Part shown: piece by piece, positions 50,501 through 60,014 of the stretch | Position numbering within the stretch: position 1 is the first letter of the stretch | Layout: the number at the start of each line of letters is the position of its first letter | Origin: Tritrichomonas foetus | Lineage: Eukaryota > Parabasalia > Tritrichomonadida > Tritrichomonadidae | Reading direction: 5' to 3' | NCBI GenBank assembly: GCA_001839685.1 | Contig: MLAK01000760.1 | Location: forward strand, 109,637-173,636 | Length of the DNA: 64,000 nt | Translations under genes and position numbers: made by a program | The notes under the pieces: model-generated | Database searches by the model: none | Told to the model about the DNA's origin: nothing | Seen by the model: the letters and a program-made list of their open reading frames with translations, nothing else

Positions 50501-52134
50501 TTGCAGATTCTGTAGCTGGAATTCAAAGGCATCAAAATGTTTCACTATTCTTTACACCATTCCTTGAGCAAAATGCAACTGCCGATGATTTTGAAACAGT
50601 ATTTACTGTTGTTTCTTCAGTTTATCAAGATCCTTCTGTTTTACTTCCATTACAGTCAACAATACATAAGATTTTCAGCCAGAATCCTCAACAAATTCCA
50701 AAAATGTTCGATTTAATGTTTCAAGATGATAATAATCACGAAGCTGCTTCATTTGTTGCACAACTTGCTTTTAAAGCTTGTCCAACTCAAGTTTCGGAAT
50801 ATTTACTCAAGAAATTACATATGTTCACAGAAAGTGATGCAACTTGCCTTTGGGATTCTTTCGAACATGATAAAACTAAGGCTCCGGTTTCTTGTCTTTC
50901 AATGATTCTTGCTTTAGTTAATGGCTCCCTTAAACATTTCGAATCAATCCTTGGTCAAATTTCACTCTATTCCCTTTATGCTTTTGATTTACAAGTTCAA
51001 AACAACAGAGTTCCACCCCTTCTCTTTTCAATATTGCATCAATTGGATTCATCCATAGAATCCTTTAATAATTTTGTTCTTGATGCTGCAATATGTGAAA
51101 AATTATATAATAGCGTGAAACAATATTCCAAGCAAGCATGTGAAAAACTCGAATCTGTTCTTATCCCAAGGGAATTACCTTCTAATTATTTCTTTATTAT
51201 TAAATATATCGGACCTTTAGTTTCACCCGCTTCACTTAAACCATTAATTAAGCTTGTTGTCAATTTTGCGAAACTAGACCAAATTAACAATTTCCTTCTA
51301 TTTGTACCAATCATTATTGCCAGGCTTAATAATATCAGCGATGATGAAAATACTTTAATGTTTGTGAGATTCATACTTTCATTCATTTATTATAGTAATG
51401 ATCCACGTTTAATCCAAACAATTTCTGAAGCGCTTCCTGCACTCATTGAAAATCACTGCCCACAGCTTAATATTAAACCAAACATTATTTTAATGACTGC
51501 CCTTTCAACTCTTCTTCTAGTAGAGTCATTAAATTCACCAATTTACACCGCAACTGTTTCATTTTTGCGATCCCTTTCGAAACTTGTTGTTCCAACAAGT
51601 TCAAAATGCATTTCAACTGCAGCTGACATTTTACATTCACTTTGGTCATTAAGTGGATATCATCTTGATGATATTCGATCGGTTGATGAACTCACTGCTA
51701 AGGTCAGTGATCTTGAACGAGCTTCTAAAAGTAACGTTTTAGCATTCCTTTTAAGGCTGACTTCATCAAACATTATTCAGGACTACGTTTTTAGATACAC
51801 AATTGTATCATTTGTGGTTAAGTTCATTGGTGATGATCTAGATATTTTACGCGGAATTGAAGATATTACTACACTTTTGTTGCTTTCAACTATCATCAAT
51901 GATGAAGAAATATCATCGAAATATTCGTCATTACTTTCATATGTCATTGGAATTTCAAGTGATGTTCCTGAAACTGCATATGATTATTTAAGATTACTCA
52001 GTACACCAATTTCATTCGTTGATGAAGATACAAATGATGTTTTGAGGATTATTTCTCCAGAGGTTTGTGAAATTAAACCACCTGGAGAAGTTCCTGATCA
52101 TTTACAAAATTATATTCAGAGTTTTTTAGTTTAA
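47569..52134 (+). CDS. large helical-repeat protein, unknown family
   Basis: A 1521-residue protein with no low-complexity region, no signal and no membrane helix. Nearly all of it is amphipathic helix of 15-25 residues alternating with short loops (for example LLPNALTLSIPRVLVSRINP; AVSAFPQIKDQHRTTIFVLK style), which suggests a HEAT/ARM-like alpha-solenoid. Such large solenoids serve as scaffolds in nuclear transport, vesicle coats, signalling or RNA processing; I cannot place it in a family. The sequence keeps a uniform codon style and no internal break, so it is surely a real, conserved-looking gene. Three copies of the (C/G)AAAAAGT motif lie within 105 bases upstream. Confidence 0.8.
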   Translation: MTSIIAVQKLAPQWAAAGLFLLLKDLRIDLSLIDESLIKIIEPLPNPTLKDEIIAMLPKAKEMDFYDCMLFYDSLQNIIASMVSPQLFPTIFDLCTFCFYNTLIIACKATDPNNTFVNEQSLAAPDMTFPTKFFPFIETALKFLYRVLENQKPTDFSQIRAKIHIFLNNFILHSAEGFNRKRYEGKIYSFLSADPSWFSVIMSRITNLVASIKQKDHKKALILLLRSLKYLRNASQESINELISLSSKVSDEAHTELVSFIAATILHSNAEAPEKFVSSVSKPSPTKKFEYQQMKAIIRLMSKESSKSRHKDFAKLLKSYQKNGSPKVEKLATLTANLLCPTKFPVDLFIKEINKLFFQKGKIPSLSEKRGANVDDVVDVYAAAATKDYAPIVSYITTVVSAFPQIKDQHRTTIFVLKLLAKIMAISEPATAQLVSAMSSFIPTFFSKDADRNLYKAALPCLGAFYKHYPKGQLQLPELIAEATMCDDIDVALACIQGYTYLMKNADVSLLPNALTLSIPRVLVSRINPNTTKSYFLATIDALTQYFETLHANSNGKNIPQIDTTLLAIDSSMFISIFFRSRQVHFKLYRLYSVLVKLTPTYFLGSYFLEHKGTSLRECFLKNEDWFVGIYIKAAEFWVNMDRFTNQNFTNKLLKELFVMARATRKGRKLEITQTLFETALDYIFQMKKEVMISYLEVLHPSVWPIMFAAYEKLYQKYNGQPWHNFLFIQSAFVNNPSFKDYEGPTSIFDQTLENYITTKKSRFEKDIPYEILMLNICSANARKNPSSLLSFANKNINLLNQILDKVNVRELFVINEAYMHAFLDFVGVVFNTLSVDASNINNVINYMIKITEKTNENSTLQSKINECFSGLFKMNKDSRSLIFQMILSSKCSSSIGWSIFNFGIEFSRVELTQFFVIAMSNYQSDPTLAIRIAKRLVGDKLTIGPLSEYDIETESKIWEAIEQNLTDEEVLAYAQLLADSVAGIQRHQNVSLFFTPFLEQNATADDFETVFTVVSSVYQDPSVLLPLQSTIHKIFSQNPQQIPKMFDLMFQDDNNHEAASFVAQLAFKACPTQVSEYLLKKLHMFTESDATCLWDSFEHDKTKAPVSCLSMILALVNGSLKHFESILGQISLYSLYAFDLQVQNNRVPPLLFSILHQLDSSIESFNNFVLDAAICEKLYNSVKQYSKQACEKLESVLIPRELPSNYFFIIKYIGPLVSPASLKPLIKLVVNFAKLDQINNFLLFVPIIIARLNNISDDENTLMFVRFILSFIYYSNDPRLIQTISEALPALIENHCPQLNIKPNIILMTALSTLLLVESLNSPIYTATVSFLRSLSKLVVPTSSKCISTAADILHSLWSLSGYHLDDIRSVDELTAKVSDLERASKSNVLAFLLRLTSSNIIQDYVFRYTIVSFVVKFIGDDLDILRGIEDITTLLLLSTIINDEEISSKYSSLLSYVIGISSDVPETAYDYLRLLSTPISFVDEDTNDVLRIISPEVCEIKPPGEVPDHLQNYIQSFLV

Positions 52135-53538
52135 GAAGCCATTTTTTAAACATCTAATTACACTTATTTTCTTTTCTTTTTTCTTTTTTTTTTTTATCTT
52201 CATTTTTTTCTGTCAATTCATTTATGATTAACTTTATTTGTTTCCAACAATGACAGTCATTATTGGACTAGTCCAATAAAGAGAATAGTTGATACTTAAA
52301 TATTGATTAATTTTATTAAAAGTATATTGAAGCAGTAACTCTTTTAAAAATCTATTGAATTGTCCTAATTTCCAATGTAAGCACAAAAAGAACTCACTAA
52401 TGCCAATAGGGCAATTTTGGATATGAGAATAAAAATTTATTTTCAAAATCACTATGTTCAGCTACAACTTGGCATATATTCATAATATAGTGTTAATGAA
52501 TATTATGGCGAATAAAAGGGATCAAATTATTTTATCGAATGCGAAATTAAATTGTTCCACTTTTGTAGAAAAAAGATTTTGTAGAGGCTTTTATGCAATT
52601 TTTGAGAACAAATAACGATAAATAATAATATATACCATTAATTTGTCGAATTTTATAAAAAATGGATAAAACAATGATATTTTCTTCATAGAAATATAAT
52701 AAAAATAATAATTAAAAAGTATAACACCTGGTAATGACATCGTCAGTTAGATATAAACAGAACATGAATCCAATTCGACAAAACTGCTTGTATTAAAAAG
52801 TCAATGAAATTTCAATTCTTCTCTGAAATATATTGAAAAAACGAAAATAATTTCTGATCATTTTTTGTAACTACGTCAATAATTGAATAAGTATAAATAA
52901 ATTGTATAACTGGTGTTGCAACTTTTTCTGATAATTTGAGGTGAATCATTTTTATCAAAAGAGAGGATTGACACAAAATTCACTTAAAAATAAAGATAAA
53001 TTGAGATATCTTTGTGTTCTTTGAAAAGTGAAATCTCACAGATTGGAGGAACTAGTACCCGTTCCATTTTCTGATGAAGTTTAGTCCTAAAAATCCAAAA
53101 GAGCCAAAATCTTTTGGATTTTACACAAAAAAAATCGATCATATAGAATTTCTTTAAGAAAAATATATCATGATGAGAATTGAGAAAAGGTATCTAGAAC
53201 TTTTTGATTAATAATCTTTTTCAGAGAGCTTCACCAAAAAAATAATTTTTATAATATCCTTTACTCAAAACAAATAATTTTATAATATAACATATTTCCG
53301 AATATTACAATTTCATTAATATCTGAAAATATTATAATAACTATAAAAGGATGTTGAAATAAAAAGATATTGGAAAAATCATGAAACAATGAATTTAGAC
53401 ATTTAATATCCAGTTTTTACTCATTCAATATTTCAAAGTTTGTTATCAATTATCAAAATAAATCCTTTTAGAATTACATCATTCAAAATTAAATAAATAA
53501 TCTGTAAAAACTCCATTTTTACAATTGTACGAAAGGCA
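52135..53538. other. intergenic, 1.4 kb
   Basis: Long AT-rich spacer ahead of the Myb gene. Contains AACTTTTTG at 53198-53206 and a TAACGATA, the Myb recognition element described upstream of a T. vaginalis adhesin gene, at 52613-52620. A 72-codon frame at 52234-52452 (-) is not gene-like. Confidence 0.5.
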
Positions 53539-54579
53539 ATGTTCCGTCAACAAAACGCTTTCCCAACCGGGTTTCAAGCTTCCACACCATTAGGTCTAAC
53601 CAGTACTGCTATGAATGCCGCCACAAACACAGCGGGGCTTCAAACATTTCAGACAATGTCGCATTTCTGTTCATCGCATGGAAACTCCTCCTGCACAACT
53701 ATGAACAGTTTCAATAGTTATTCAGTTGAGCCCACAATAAATAGTCCGATGAGCTATTCTTCACATTTCGTGAATAAATCATTGACCAGCGCAGACTCAG
53801 AAAGTGGCTCAACGAGCAAGCCAACAAGTCCAAAGAGTTACTCCAGCACCTCGATGAAAATAAAGTTCACTGAAGAAGAAGATCAAAGACTGAAATATTT
53901 TGTTCGCCTCTATGGAACGAAAAATTGGAACATCGTTTCGAGATTTATGGGAAGTCGAAATGCGCGCCAATGTAGAGAGAGATATAACAACTACTTAAAT
54001 CCTAAATTAAGGAAAGAGGCCTGGTCACCTGAAGAAGATCGTCTTCTCAGCCAAAAATACGCGGAATTTGGCGCAAGATGGAACAAAATTGCGAAGTTCT
54101 TCAAAAACCGTTCAGATATCAACATAAGAAATAGGTGTATGTTGATTGAGAGAAGAAAGGCAAAACTTGCTGAAAAGTATAAGCCAGCATATTATTCTGT
54201 TCCCACTCCGCCAAATGCAAATTGCATGCCAAACATGAACTTTAATGGAGCTTGTTTACAAACTGGTACTATTGACAAAAGTGACATGACTACTGAAATA
54301 TGGGAAGTTAATACTGATAATTCTGTGAATATGTCAAATCATGATTTTCAAAATCAACAAACTCCAGAAGCAACTAACTCATCGTTATGTGGTAATAGAA
54401 CCCTTCAATGCGATGACGTTTTTTCTGCTCCATATGCTACAAAATTAAATCAATATGAAAAACATGAAACAAGCCAGATTTCAACAGATAACATTAAAGT
54501 TAGAAAACCAGAAATTGTTGCATTTGATGATTTTGCAGATTTTGTTGACTTTGACCTTGATTCTTGGGATGTAACTTAA
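53539..54579 (+). CDS. R2R3 Myb-type DNA-binding protein
   Basis: A 346-residue transcription-factor-like protein. Two Myb repeats lie at about 108-212. The first is KIKFTEEEDQRLKYFVRLYG...RNARQCRERYNNYL; the second is EAWSPEEDRLLSQKYAEFGA...RNRCMLIERR. Tryptophans are partly replaced by Phe at the first position, as in many trichomonad Mybs. The N-terminal 105 residues are Ser/Thr/Asn-rich and the C-terminal part is Asn/Gln-rich with an acidic Asp/Phe end (FDDFADFVDFDLDSWD), which could act as an activation region. Trichomonad Mybs include the initiator-binding and iron-response regulators; which one this resembles cannot be told here. Confidence 0.88.
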   Translation: MFRQQNAFPTGFQASTPLGLTSTAMNAATNTAGLQTFQTMSHFCSSHGNSSCTTMNSFNSYSVEPTINSPMSYSSHFVNKSLTSADSESGSTSKPTSPKSYSSTSMKIKFTEEEDQRLKYFVRLYGTKNWNIVSRFMGSRNARQCRERYNNYLNPKLRKEAWSPEEDRLLSQKYAEFGARWNKIAKFFKNRSDINIRNRCMLIERRKAKLAEKYKPAYYSVPTPPNANCMPNMNFNGACLQTGTIDKSDMTTEIWEVNTDNSVNMSNHDFQNQQTPEATNSSLCGNRTLQCDDVFSAPYATKLNQYEKHETSQISTDNIKVRKPEIVAFDDFADFVDFDLDSWDVT

Positions 54580-55021
54580 TGTTACATTTTAATACTGCTG
54601 TATTTTGTACTTAAAATAAATGAATTTACGTGGTTGTGAAAATTATTTTATTTTATTATTTTCATTTTATCTAATTCATATTTTTCTTCGTTCAATTCTA
54701 ATATATGAAATAGCGATCATTACAAAATTAATTTGTTTCACTTATCAAATTCATCTCTTAGAAAAAAACACTATTGGCTGTTGGAAATCAACAGAAATTC
54801 ATCATGAAGGAAAATAAGTCAATTTTTTTCTTTAGATTTTATTTGACGATAAAATTATCGGCGTTAGTTGTTTGTGAAAAAGTTACTTGAGTTTTTCAGT
54901 TTCTTTTTCAAAAATATCTTTTCGGCCAAAAAACCACATTATTTCAATAGAACGATATATATTGAATGTATATTTGTTCGATCATTCATTTGAAATTTTG
55001 AAAAAAAGCACTTCATTCAAA
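54580..55021. other. intergenic, 442 bp
   Basis: Contains GAAAAAGTT at 54876-54884 and a TCATT initiator-like element at 55013-55017, five bases before the chosen ATG of the next gene. Confidence 0.5.
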
Positions 55022-56551
55022 ATGAATAAAGCTCGAACCTTCTTATTCTTCAATATCATTCTCTCAATAGCTGCTTTAACAGTAATATTCCGACCTTATG
55101 TGAATAATATCTCAATTCCAGGCTCACAAAAATCGCAGAAAAACATTATTCATAAAATTCCAGAATTTTTTACCGATCAAGAAGAAAACTACGGATATGA
55201 TGGAAAAATCAATCAAATAAGAGATTACGACATGGAACATTTGAATGGATCGACTTACCTCGACTATACCGGAAGCGCATTATATCGAACATCTCAGATC
55301 ACAAATATTTTCGAACTTTACCGTAAAAACTTGTTCGCCAACCCACACTCATTGTCTCCAGCCAGTACCTACACGACCGACCTCGTTGAAAGCGCCCGTG
55401 ATCTTGTATTAAATTTCTTAGGAACAACAAGCAGCAAATATACCGTTATTTTCACAGCAAGCACAACAGCATCACTTCGCCTTTTAGCTGAGTCATTCCC
55501 GTGGACGAAGGATTCAATGTATCTCTACACGCGTGACAACCACAATAGCGTTCTCGGAATCAGGCGGTGGGCAACGCACTGGGGGGCCAAATTCAGGAGC
55601 ATCGACACAGAAGATTTACAAGGAGCGGGACGTCGAAATGAAGGCTCAAGTGAAACATCCCATCTTTTCGCTTTTCCCGCTGAAGAAAATTTTGCCGGTG
55701 TAAAGTACCCGCTCGAATGGATCAAGAAATTCCAAGAAACAGATTTTGGTGACAAGTTCACAGAAAAGAAAGGAAGGTGGTATGTTTTACTTGATGCTGC
55801 TGCCTATTTAGCAACAAATAAACTCGACCTCGAAAAGTATCCAGCTGATTTCGTGGTAATGAGCTTTTATAAAATATTTGGGTTCCCTAATCTTGGAGCC
55901 CTCGTTGTGAAGAACGAAAATGTTCAACATTTAAGAAAGATGGGATTCTCTGGTGGTACCGTTGTTATGGCAACATGCGGAAAAGACTTTGCTTTGTTAC
56001 AGCCAAGAGGATGCTCAAGATTTGAAGATGGAACAATTCCATTTATGTCAATCATCGCTTTACATGAAGGATTCAAGATGATTAATGAAATCGGAATCGG
56101 AAATATCACAAAACATACATGGGCTGTCACTCGCGAACTTTATGTGCGATTAAATATGATCAGACACTCAAATGGTCGTCCAGTTGTGAGAATTTATGGT
56201 TCACACGTAAAGAATGACATGAATGTACAAGGTCCAATTGTTACCGTAAACTTTTTGGATGACAAGGGTGGATATATTGGATATAATGAAGTGATGGTGA
56301 ATGCAGCCAAAGAAAATATCAACATTCGTGTTGGATGCTTCTGCAATCCTGGTGCCTGCACTCGGGCAAATAACTTGAATGATGACCAAGTCGAAGAGTA
56401 TTATAATAAGAAGACCAGTTGCCATGACAGTATCGATATTATTGATGGAATTCCTCTTGGTGCTGTCAGAATATCTATGGGTGCATACACAACGATGGAA
56501 GATGTTGAGAAGTTCGCTCAGTTCGTTGAAAAGCACTTTGTTGACAACTAA
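55022..56551 (+). CDS. class V aminotransferase, MOCOS N-terminal-like, membrane-anchored
   Basis: A 509-residue PLP enzyme counted from the ATG at 55022. The frame extends upstream to a TTG at 54887, but a promoter-like element and initiator lie in that extension. Residues 5-22 are a signal anchor. The rest matches the NifS-like domain of molybdenum cofactor sulfurase closely: STYLDYTGSALY, NPHSLSPAST, IFTASTTASLRLLAESFPW, DNHNSVLGIRRWA, a PLP lysine (Lys284) in MSFYKIFGFPNLGAL, and the sulfur-carrier cysteine in RVGCFCNPGAC (Cys439-446). It lacks the C-terminal MOSC domain of full MOCOS. It should abstract sulfur from cysteine; the acceptor is unknown. The anchor suggests an ER/Golgi-facing or other endomembrane site. 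Confidence 0.85.
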   Translation: MNKARTFLFFNIILSIAALTVIFRPYVNNISIPGSQKSQKNIIHKIPEFFTDQEENYGYDGKINQIRDYDMEHLNGSTYLDYTGSALYRTSQITNIFELYRKNLFANPHSLSPASTYTTDLVESARDLVLNFLGTTSSKYTVIFTASTTASLRLLAESFPWTKDSMYLYTRDNHNSVLGIRRWATHWGAKFRSIDTEDLQGAGRRNEGSSETSHLFAFPAEENFAGVKYPLEWIKKFQETDFGDKFTEKKGRWYVLLDAAAYLATNKLDLEKYPADFVVMSFYKIFGFPNLGALVVKNENVQHLRKMGFSGGTVVMATCGKDFALLQPRGCSRFEDGTIPFMSIIALHEGFKMINEIGIGNITKHTWAVTRELYVRLNMIRHSNGRPVVRIYGSHVKNDMNVQGPIVTVNFLDDKGGYIGYNEVMVNAAKENINIRVGCFCNPGACTRANNLNDDQVEEYYNKKTSCHDSIDIIDGIPLGAVRISMGAYTTMEDVEKFAQFVEKHFVDN

Positions 56552-56911
56552 ATTCGTCTTTTTACTCTCTCTATAATGTTTCCTTCTTATCAATTTTTTC
56601 ATTTTCTTTTCTTATCATTGATTTGTTATTCATTTTAGGTGTTTGAGTCATTTTGAAACTATTTTCACACTTTTCACACTTGCAACACTTTTCACACTTG
56701 AACACTTTTCACTGATAATGAAAAAGTTGGAAAATGATCGTTCGATAACAAAATCAACATCACTTAGAAACTGATTTGAATTTTAATATTCATTATGCTA
56801 ATAACGATATAAAGCAAAAAAGTGCTTTAATGGCCGACGAAGAAGAAGGAGAAAAAGAAAAAAACGAGAATATTTATATTTGAGCGATTTTGCTAAATAA
56901 TTTATTAACAC
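56552..56911. other. convergent intergenic region, 360 bp
   Basis: Contains a stretch of 'cacttttcacact' direct repeats at about 56663-56712, TAACGATAT at 56802-56810, and a 17-codon frame (56830-56883, MADEEEGEKEKNENIYI) right after it. See findings. Confidence 0.45.
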
Positions 56912-57457
56912 TTATACAGTATTCATAGATCTTAATTCAGCAAGGAGGTTCTTCTTTAGTTCTTCTTCTTCGTATGTCAATTTGTATTTATGATTTAATA
57001 AAATTAATGTTTTGGTAATTTCCCGTTTTCTATCTATCAGTATTGTTGATGTTTGCGATGTAATTAGGGAAATTTCATCATTTACTCCGTAAAGTGGATC
57101 TACGAATCCCATTTGCGATATCACTTGTTCACTTTGAGATCGTACGCTGAAAGTTTTTTTGGGCACTTCTAATGGCTGTATTCTCGCTTTAAGGCCACCT
57201 GTGATAATTCCCTTCGCATTGATTTCTGATAGTTTCAGGGAATCGATGAGCGACTTTAGGTGGCTTTCCTGCTGGCGTGTTGATTCTATGTCAAGCTGGT
57301 TATGAACTTCCATCAATCTGAGAATCTCCCAGTCCTTGATTGGCTGCGATTCTGTGTATTGCTCTCTGACAGCTGATATTTCTTTCCATAAAGTATGTAT
57401 TTGATCTTCTACGGCGAGATAAGTAAACGTAGTAGTAGCGACGTCTTGGTTATCCAT
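56912..57457 (-). CDS. hypothetical small helical protein
   Basis: A 181-residue, mostly helical protein with Glu/Lys/Gln-rich heptads at about 15-85 and 130-178 and a turn-rich centre (GGLKARIQPLEVPKKTFSV). No signal peptide or membrane helix. It resembles small accessory proteins with two coiled-coil arms, but I recognise no family. The ATG at 57457 is the first in frame; codon use is like that of its neighbours, so it is probably a real gene. Confidence 0.65.
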   Translation of the reverse strand: MDNQDVATTTFTYLAVEDQIHTLWKEISAVREQYTESQPIKDWEILRLMEVHNQLDIESTRQQESHLKSLIDSLKLSEINAKGIITGGLKARIQPLEVPKKTFSVRSQSEQVISQMGFVDPLYGVNDEISLITSQTSTILIDRKREITKTLILLNHKYKLTYEEEELKKNLLAELRSMNTV

Positions 57458-58561
57458 ACTTTAGTTTTGATTTATGAATGAATCAGCGAAATATGCGATT
57501 TTTTTTGTGAATTTTTATTGGGGATTTTTTGAAGTCAAATGAGTACTTAATAGAAAAAATTGAATCATAAAACATACAATGTTATTCAAAGATTCCTAAT
57601 CGTGACACTATTTATAGAATTATTTTGATATAGTTTATTAAAGCAATTGAATTATACTCTTAACTGTTATGTAAATAGCCTTGATTTTGACCTTTATGAT
57701 AATATTTGCAACTATCAAACAGATTTGAATAAAAATAGTTTATTATTACATCAGAAAAATTGAAAGAAGTGACAATCATTGGAGCTGGAATTTAAATCCA
57801 AATGTGAATCCATGATTATGATGTATGTGATCTAATTCAGATTAACCTTCATCACTATATAATAGATTTCCATTATACTAGTAGTTATATATTAATGGTC
57901 TAATATAAGTAATGATTGGTGAAATATTGAATTATCCCTCAATGAATTGGTGTCACTATACAGTCTGAAATTATATAAAATCTAACGAATAAACCATTTT
58001 AAATACAATGGATATATCTTTTTTCTGTATAGTGAAATAAACTATCAACAATATCACTAAGATTTAAAGAGTGATATTTTTAAAACATTTTTTAACTATA
58101 ATACTCAAAAATGATTTAGATATTCAAGATTAACCATTGAAATTGCTCAATTTATAATCATGACAATTATTTGAATGACCAATCATTTTTTAAATGAAAG
58201 GACTTCAAAAATAACAGTTCAGTTTTCATGTATTTCATTTTTAATCCCTTTTTGATAAGTTAAATCTGTGAAATGTGGCCAATCGATGGAATCATAATAT
58301 CCACATAAACAAGCATTGTGAATCAATAAAATAAATCATTTCCAAACAAAATCAGAATATATTTTACACTTAATTTCCGAAGATGCAAAACCATCAATGA
58401 TTGGTTCAAACCAAATATTTTTTTATATCAGTAATTCGTATCAAAAACTCAATGAAAATATTCATTTTCTTCAATCAAGATCAAAAGAATCATTCCCAGC
58501 GATTTTACTTTCGAAAAGAAAAAAAGATTAAATATTTTGAAAATGAAATATATAAAAAATT
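57458..58561. other. intergenic, 1.1 kb
   Basis: AT-rich spacer. A short protein-like frame with 'EVTIIGAGI' then stops occurs near 57770 but is too brief to call. Nothing else. Confidence 0.5.
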
Positions 58562-59416
58562 TTATGCACTTGACTGGCTAGGAAAAGCAGCAGTGATACC
58601 CGAAATAATTTTTTCAAAACTCATATCACAACTATGTCTTTGGCTGTATTCAGTTCCTTTTGCTTGCATGTTTTCCGTTCGTTTTGCAACGACATCCATA
58701 ACTAATTCTTTGATCAGTTTTGATTCATCAGAATCAAGCCATAGTTTATTATAAGTCACGTATTTTTCATTGGATGCTCTGGAGCTTGCTGCATCGCCTG
58801 ATGCGAGAAGACAAAGCGAGGCCCTTACGCCGAAATCCAATGCATTCTTTTCAATTCCAGTTTTTGAGAGTTCTACAAACAATTCTTCATAGTTTTTAGC
58901 AGCATCTTTCCATTTTCCAGCATTAATCAATATCGTCGAAATTATTTTTCTCTCACGCAAGTAGTCTTGCGTCTTAGATTGTGCCTTATCTGAATTAGCG
59001 ACTAATTGGTGATAATGCACAGCTTTTTCATACTTCTTATTCTGCTCGAATAATTTGGCGGCCTCAAGCGTGAGTTTGTCAGCGAGAACATTCTTCTTTA
59101 GATCGTTGTATGCCTGTAGTGCCACATTGAAAGCCTCAAAGCTTTTTTCTTCGCCATCTGCCGCTTTCACATAATTTCGACCCGCATCTGCAGCAAAAGT
59201 TGCAACTTTGTCCAATTTTCCGGCGTGAAGCATACAATCGGTCGCTTTTCTGAAAGAATCGCCTGCGCGCAAAAAATTCCTGCCTTTCGCAAATGCCGCG
59301 CCTGCCTTGAGGAAAAGATCTGCAGCGTCGTCGTATTTTTTGGTAGAACCATCAGTGTCAAGTTCAGTCATCTTTCTTTCGGCTTCGTTAAAATAATCAC
59401 CCGGCGAGAGAGTCAT
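58562..59416 (-). CDS. alpha-SNAP (NSF attachment protein)
   Basis: A 284-residue alpha-SNAP, the adaptor that loads NSF onto SNARE complexes for disassembly. I start it at the ATG at 59416 because the protein there begins MTLSPGDYFNEAERKMTEL, like other SNAPs. The upstream extension starts at TTG and would add a hydrophobic, unrelated leader. The body is a TPR-like helical solenoid (YDDAADLFLKAGAAFAKGRN; KAVHYHQLVANSDKAQSKTQ). The C terminus keeps the acidic-hydrophobic NSF-activating segment LDSDESKLIKELVMDVV. Slightly longer than the C-terminal usual by a basic/Ser tail (SQRHSCDMSF). Should act in cytosol at secretory membranes. Confidence 0.85.
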   Translation of the reverse strand: MTLSPGDYFNEAERKMTELDTDGSTKKYDDAADLFLKAGAAFAKGRNFLRAGDSFRKATDCMLHAGKLDKVATFAADAGRNYVKAADGEEKSFEAFNVALQAYNDLKKNVLADKLTLEAAKLFEQNKKYEKAVHYHQLVANSDKAQSKTQDYLRERKIISTILINAGKWKDAAKNYEELFVELSKTGIEKNALDFGVRASLCLLASGDAASSRASNEKYVTYNKLWLDSDESKLIKELVMDVVAKRTENMQAKGTEYSQRHSCDMSFEKIISGITAAFPSQSSA

Positions 59417-60014
59417 TTTGGTATTGGAATAGAAATAATAGGCCAATTGAAATATTTCAATCGCTGTTAATTGAATAAGGAAAATAATCAGGATAAATTG
59501 AATAGTTTGATAACGGCGGTCAAACTTTTTCATTAAATTGGCTACTAGACAAGATAAATTTTTCAATGATTATTTAAAATAAGATTCAATTAATCATATC
59601 ACCACCAATTTTCAGGATTATTTTTATAACGAATCACGAGCTGGAAGGGTAGCTCTTACGTTGAGATAAATTATTTAAATATCAAGTACTAATTATGTCA
59701 AAAACAACCAACTTCCATTCCATTCAATCATTTTTGTATAAAACGAATAATCATGAAGTTCTGAAGTATTCTTATGAACATGAATAATTAACCTAATTTT
59801 ACATAAGATTAATCCGATAGAACATTGATAAATCGATGACATCGGTGGAAAAAGAACATGATGAAGATGTGATAACTTTTTAATTAGAATACAAAAAGTT
59901 GATATTAATATTCAATTTATTGTGAACACTTTGAATTAATGAATTCATATCATGAAATCTGAAATACTAAGACCATATAACGTATCAAAAAGTTGGAATT
60001 CTTAATTAAACAAA
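59417..60014. other. divergent intergenic region, 598 bp
   Basis: CAAAAAGTT at 59986-59994 lies 21 bases before the glycosyltransferase ATG. No gene or RNA seen. Confidence 0.5.

Noticed and set aside
54887..55021. 45-residue N-terminal extension of the class V aminotransferase
   Set aside because: Opens on TTG, overlaps a GAAAAAGTT element, and an initiator lies just before the ATG at 55022.
57765..57900. Short frame reading EVTIIGAGI, like the start of a dinucleotide-binding fold
   Set aside because: Stops after a few codons and nothing downstream continues the fold; most likely chance.
59417..59566. 50-residue N-terminal extension of alpha-SNAP with a hydrophobic helix
   Set aside because: Opens on TTG, and alpha-SNAP is a soluble protein whose usual start matches the ATG at 59416.
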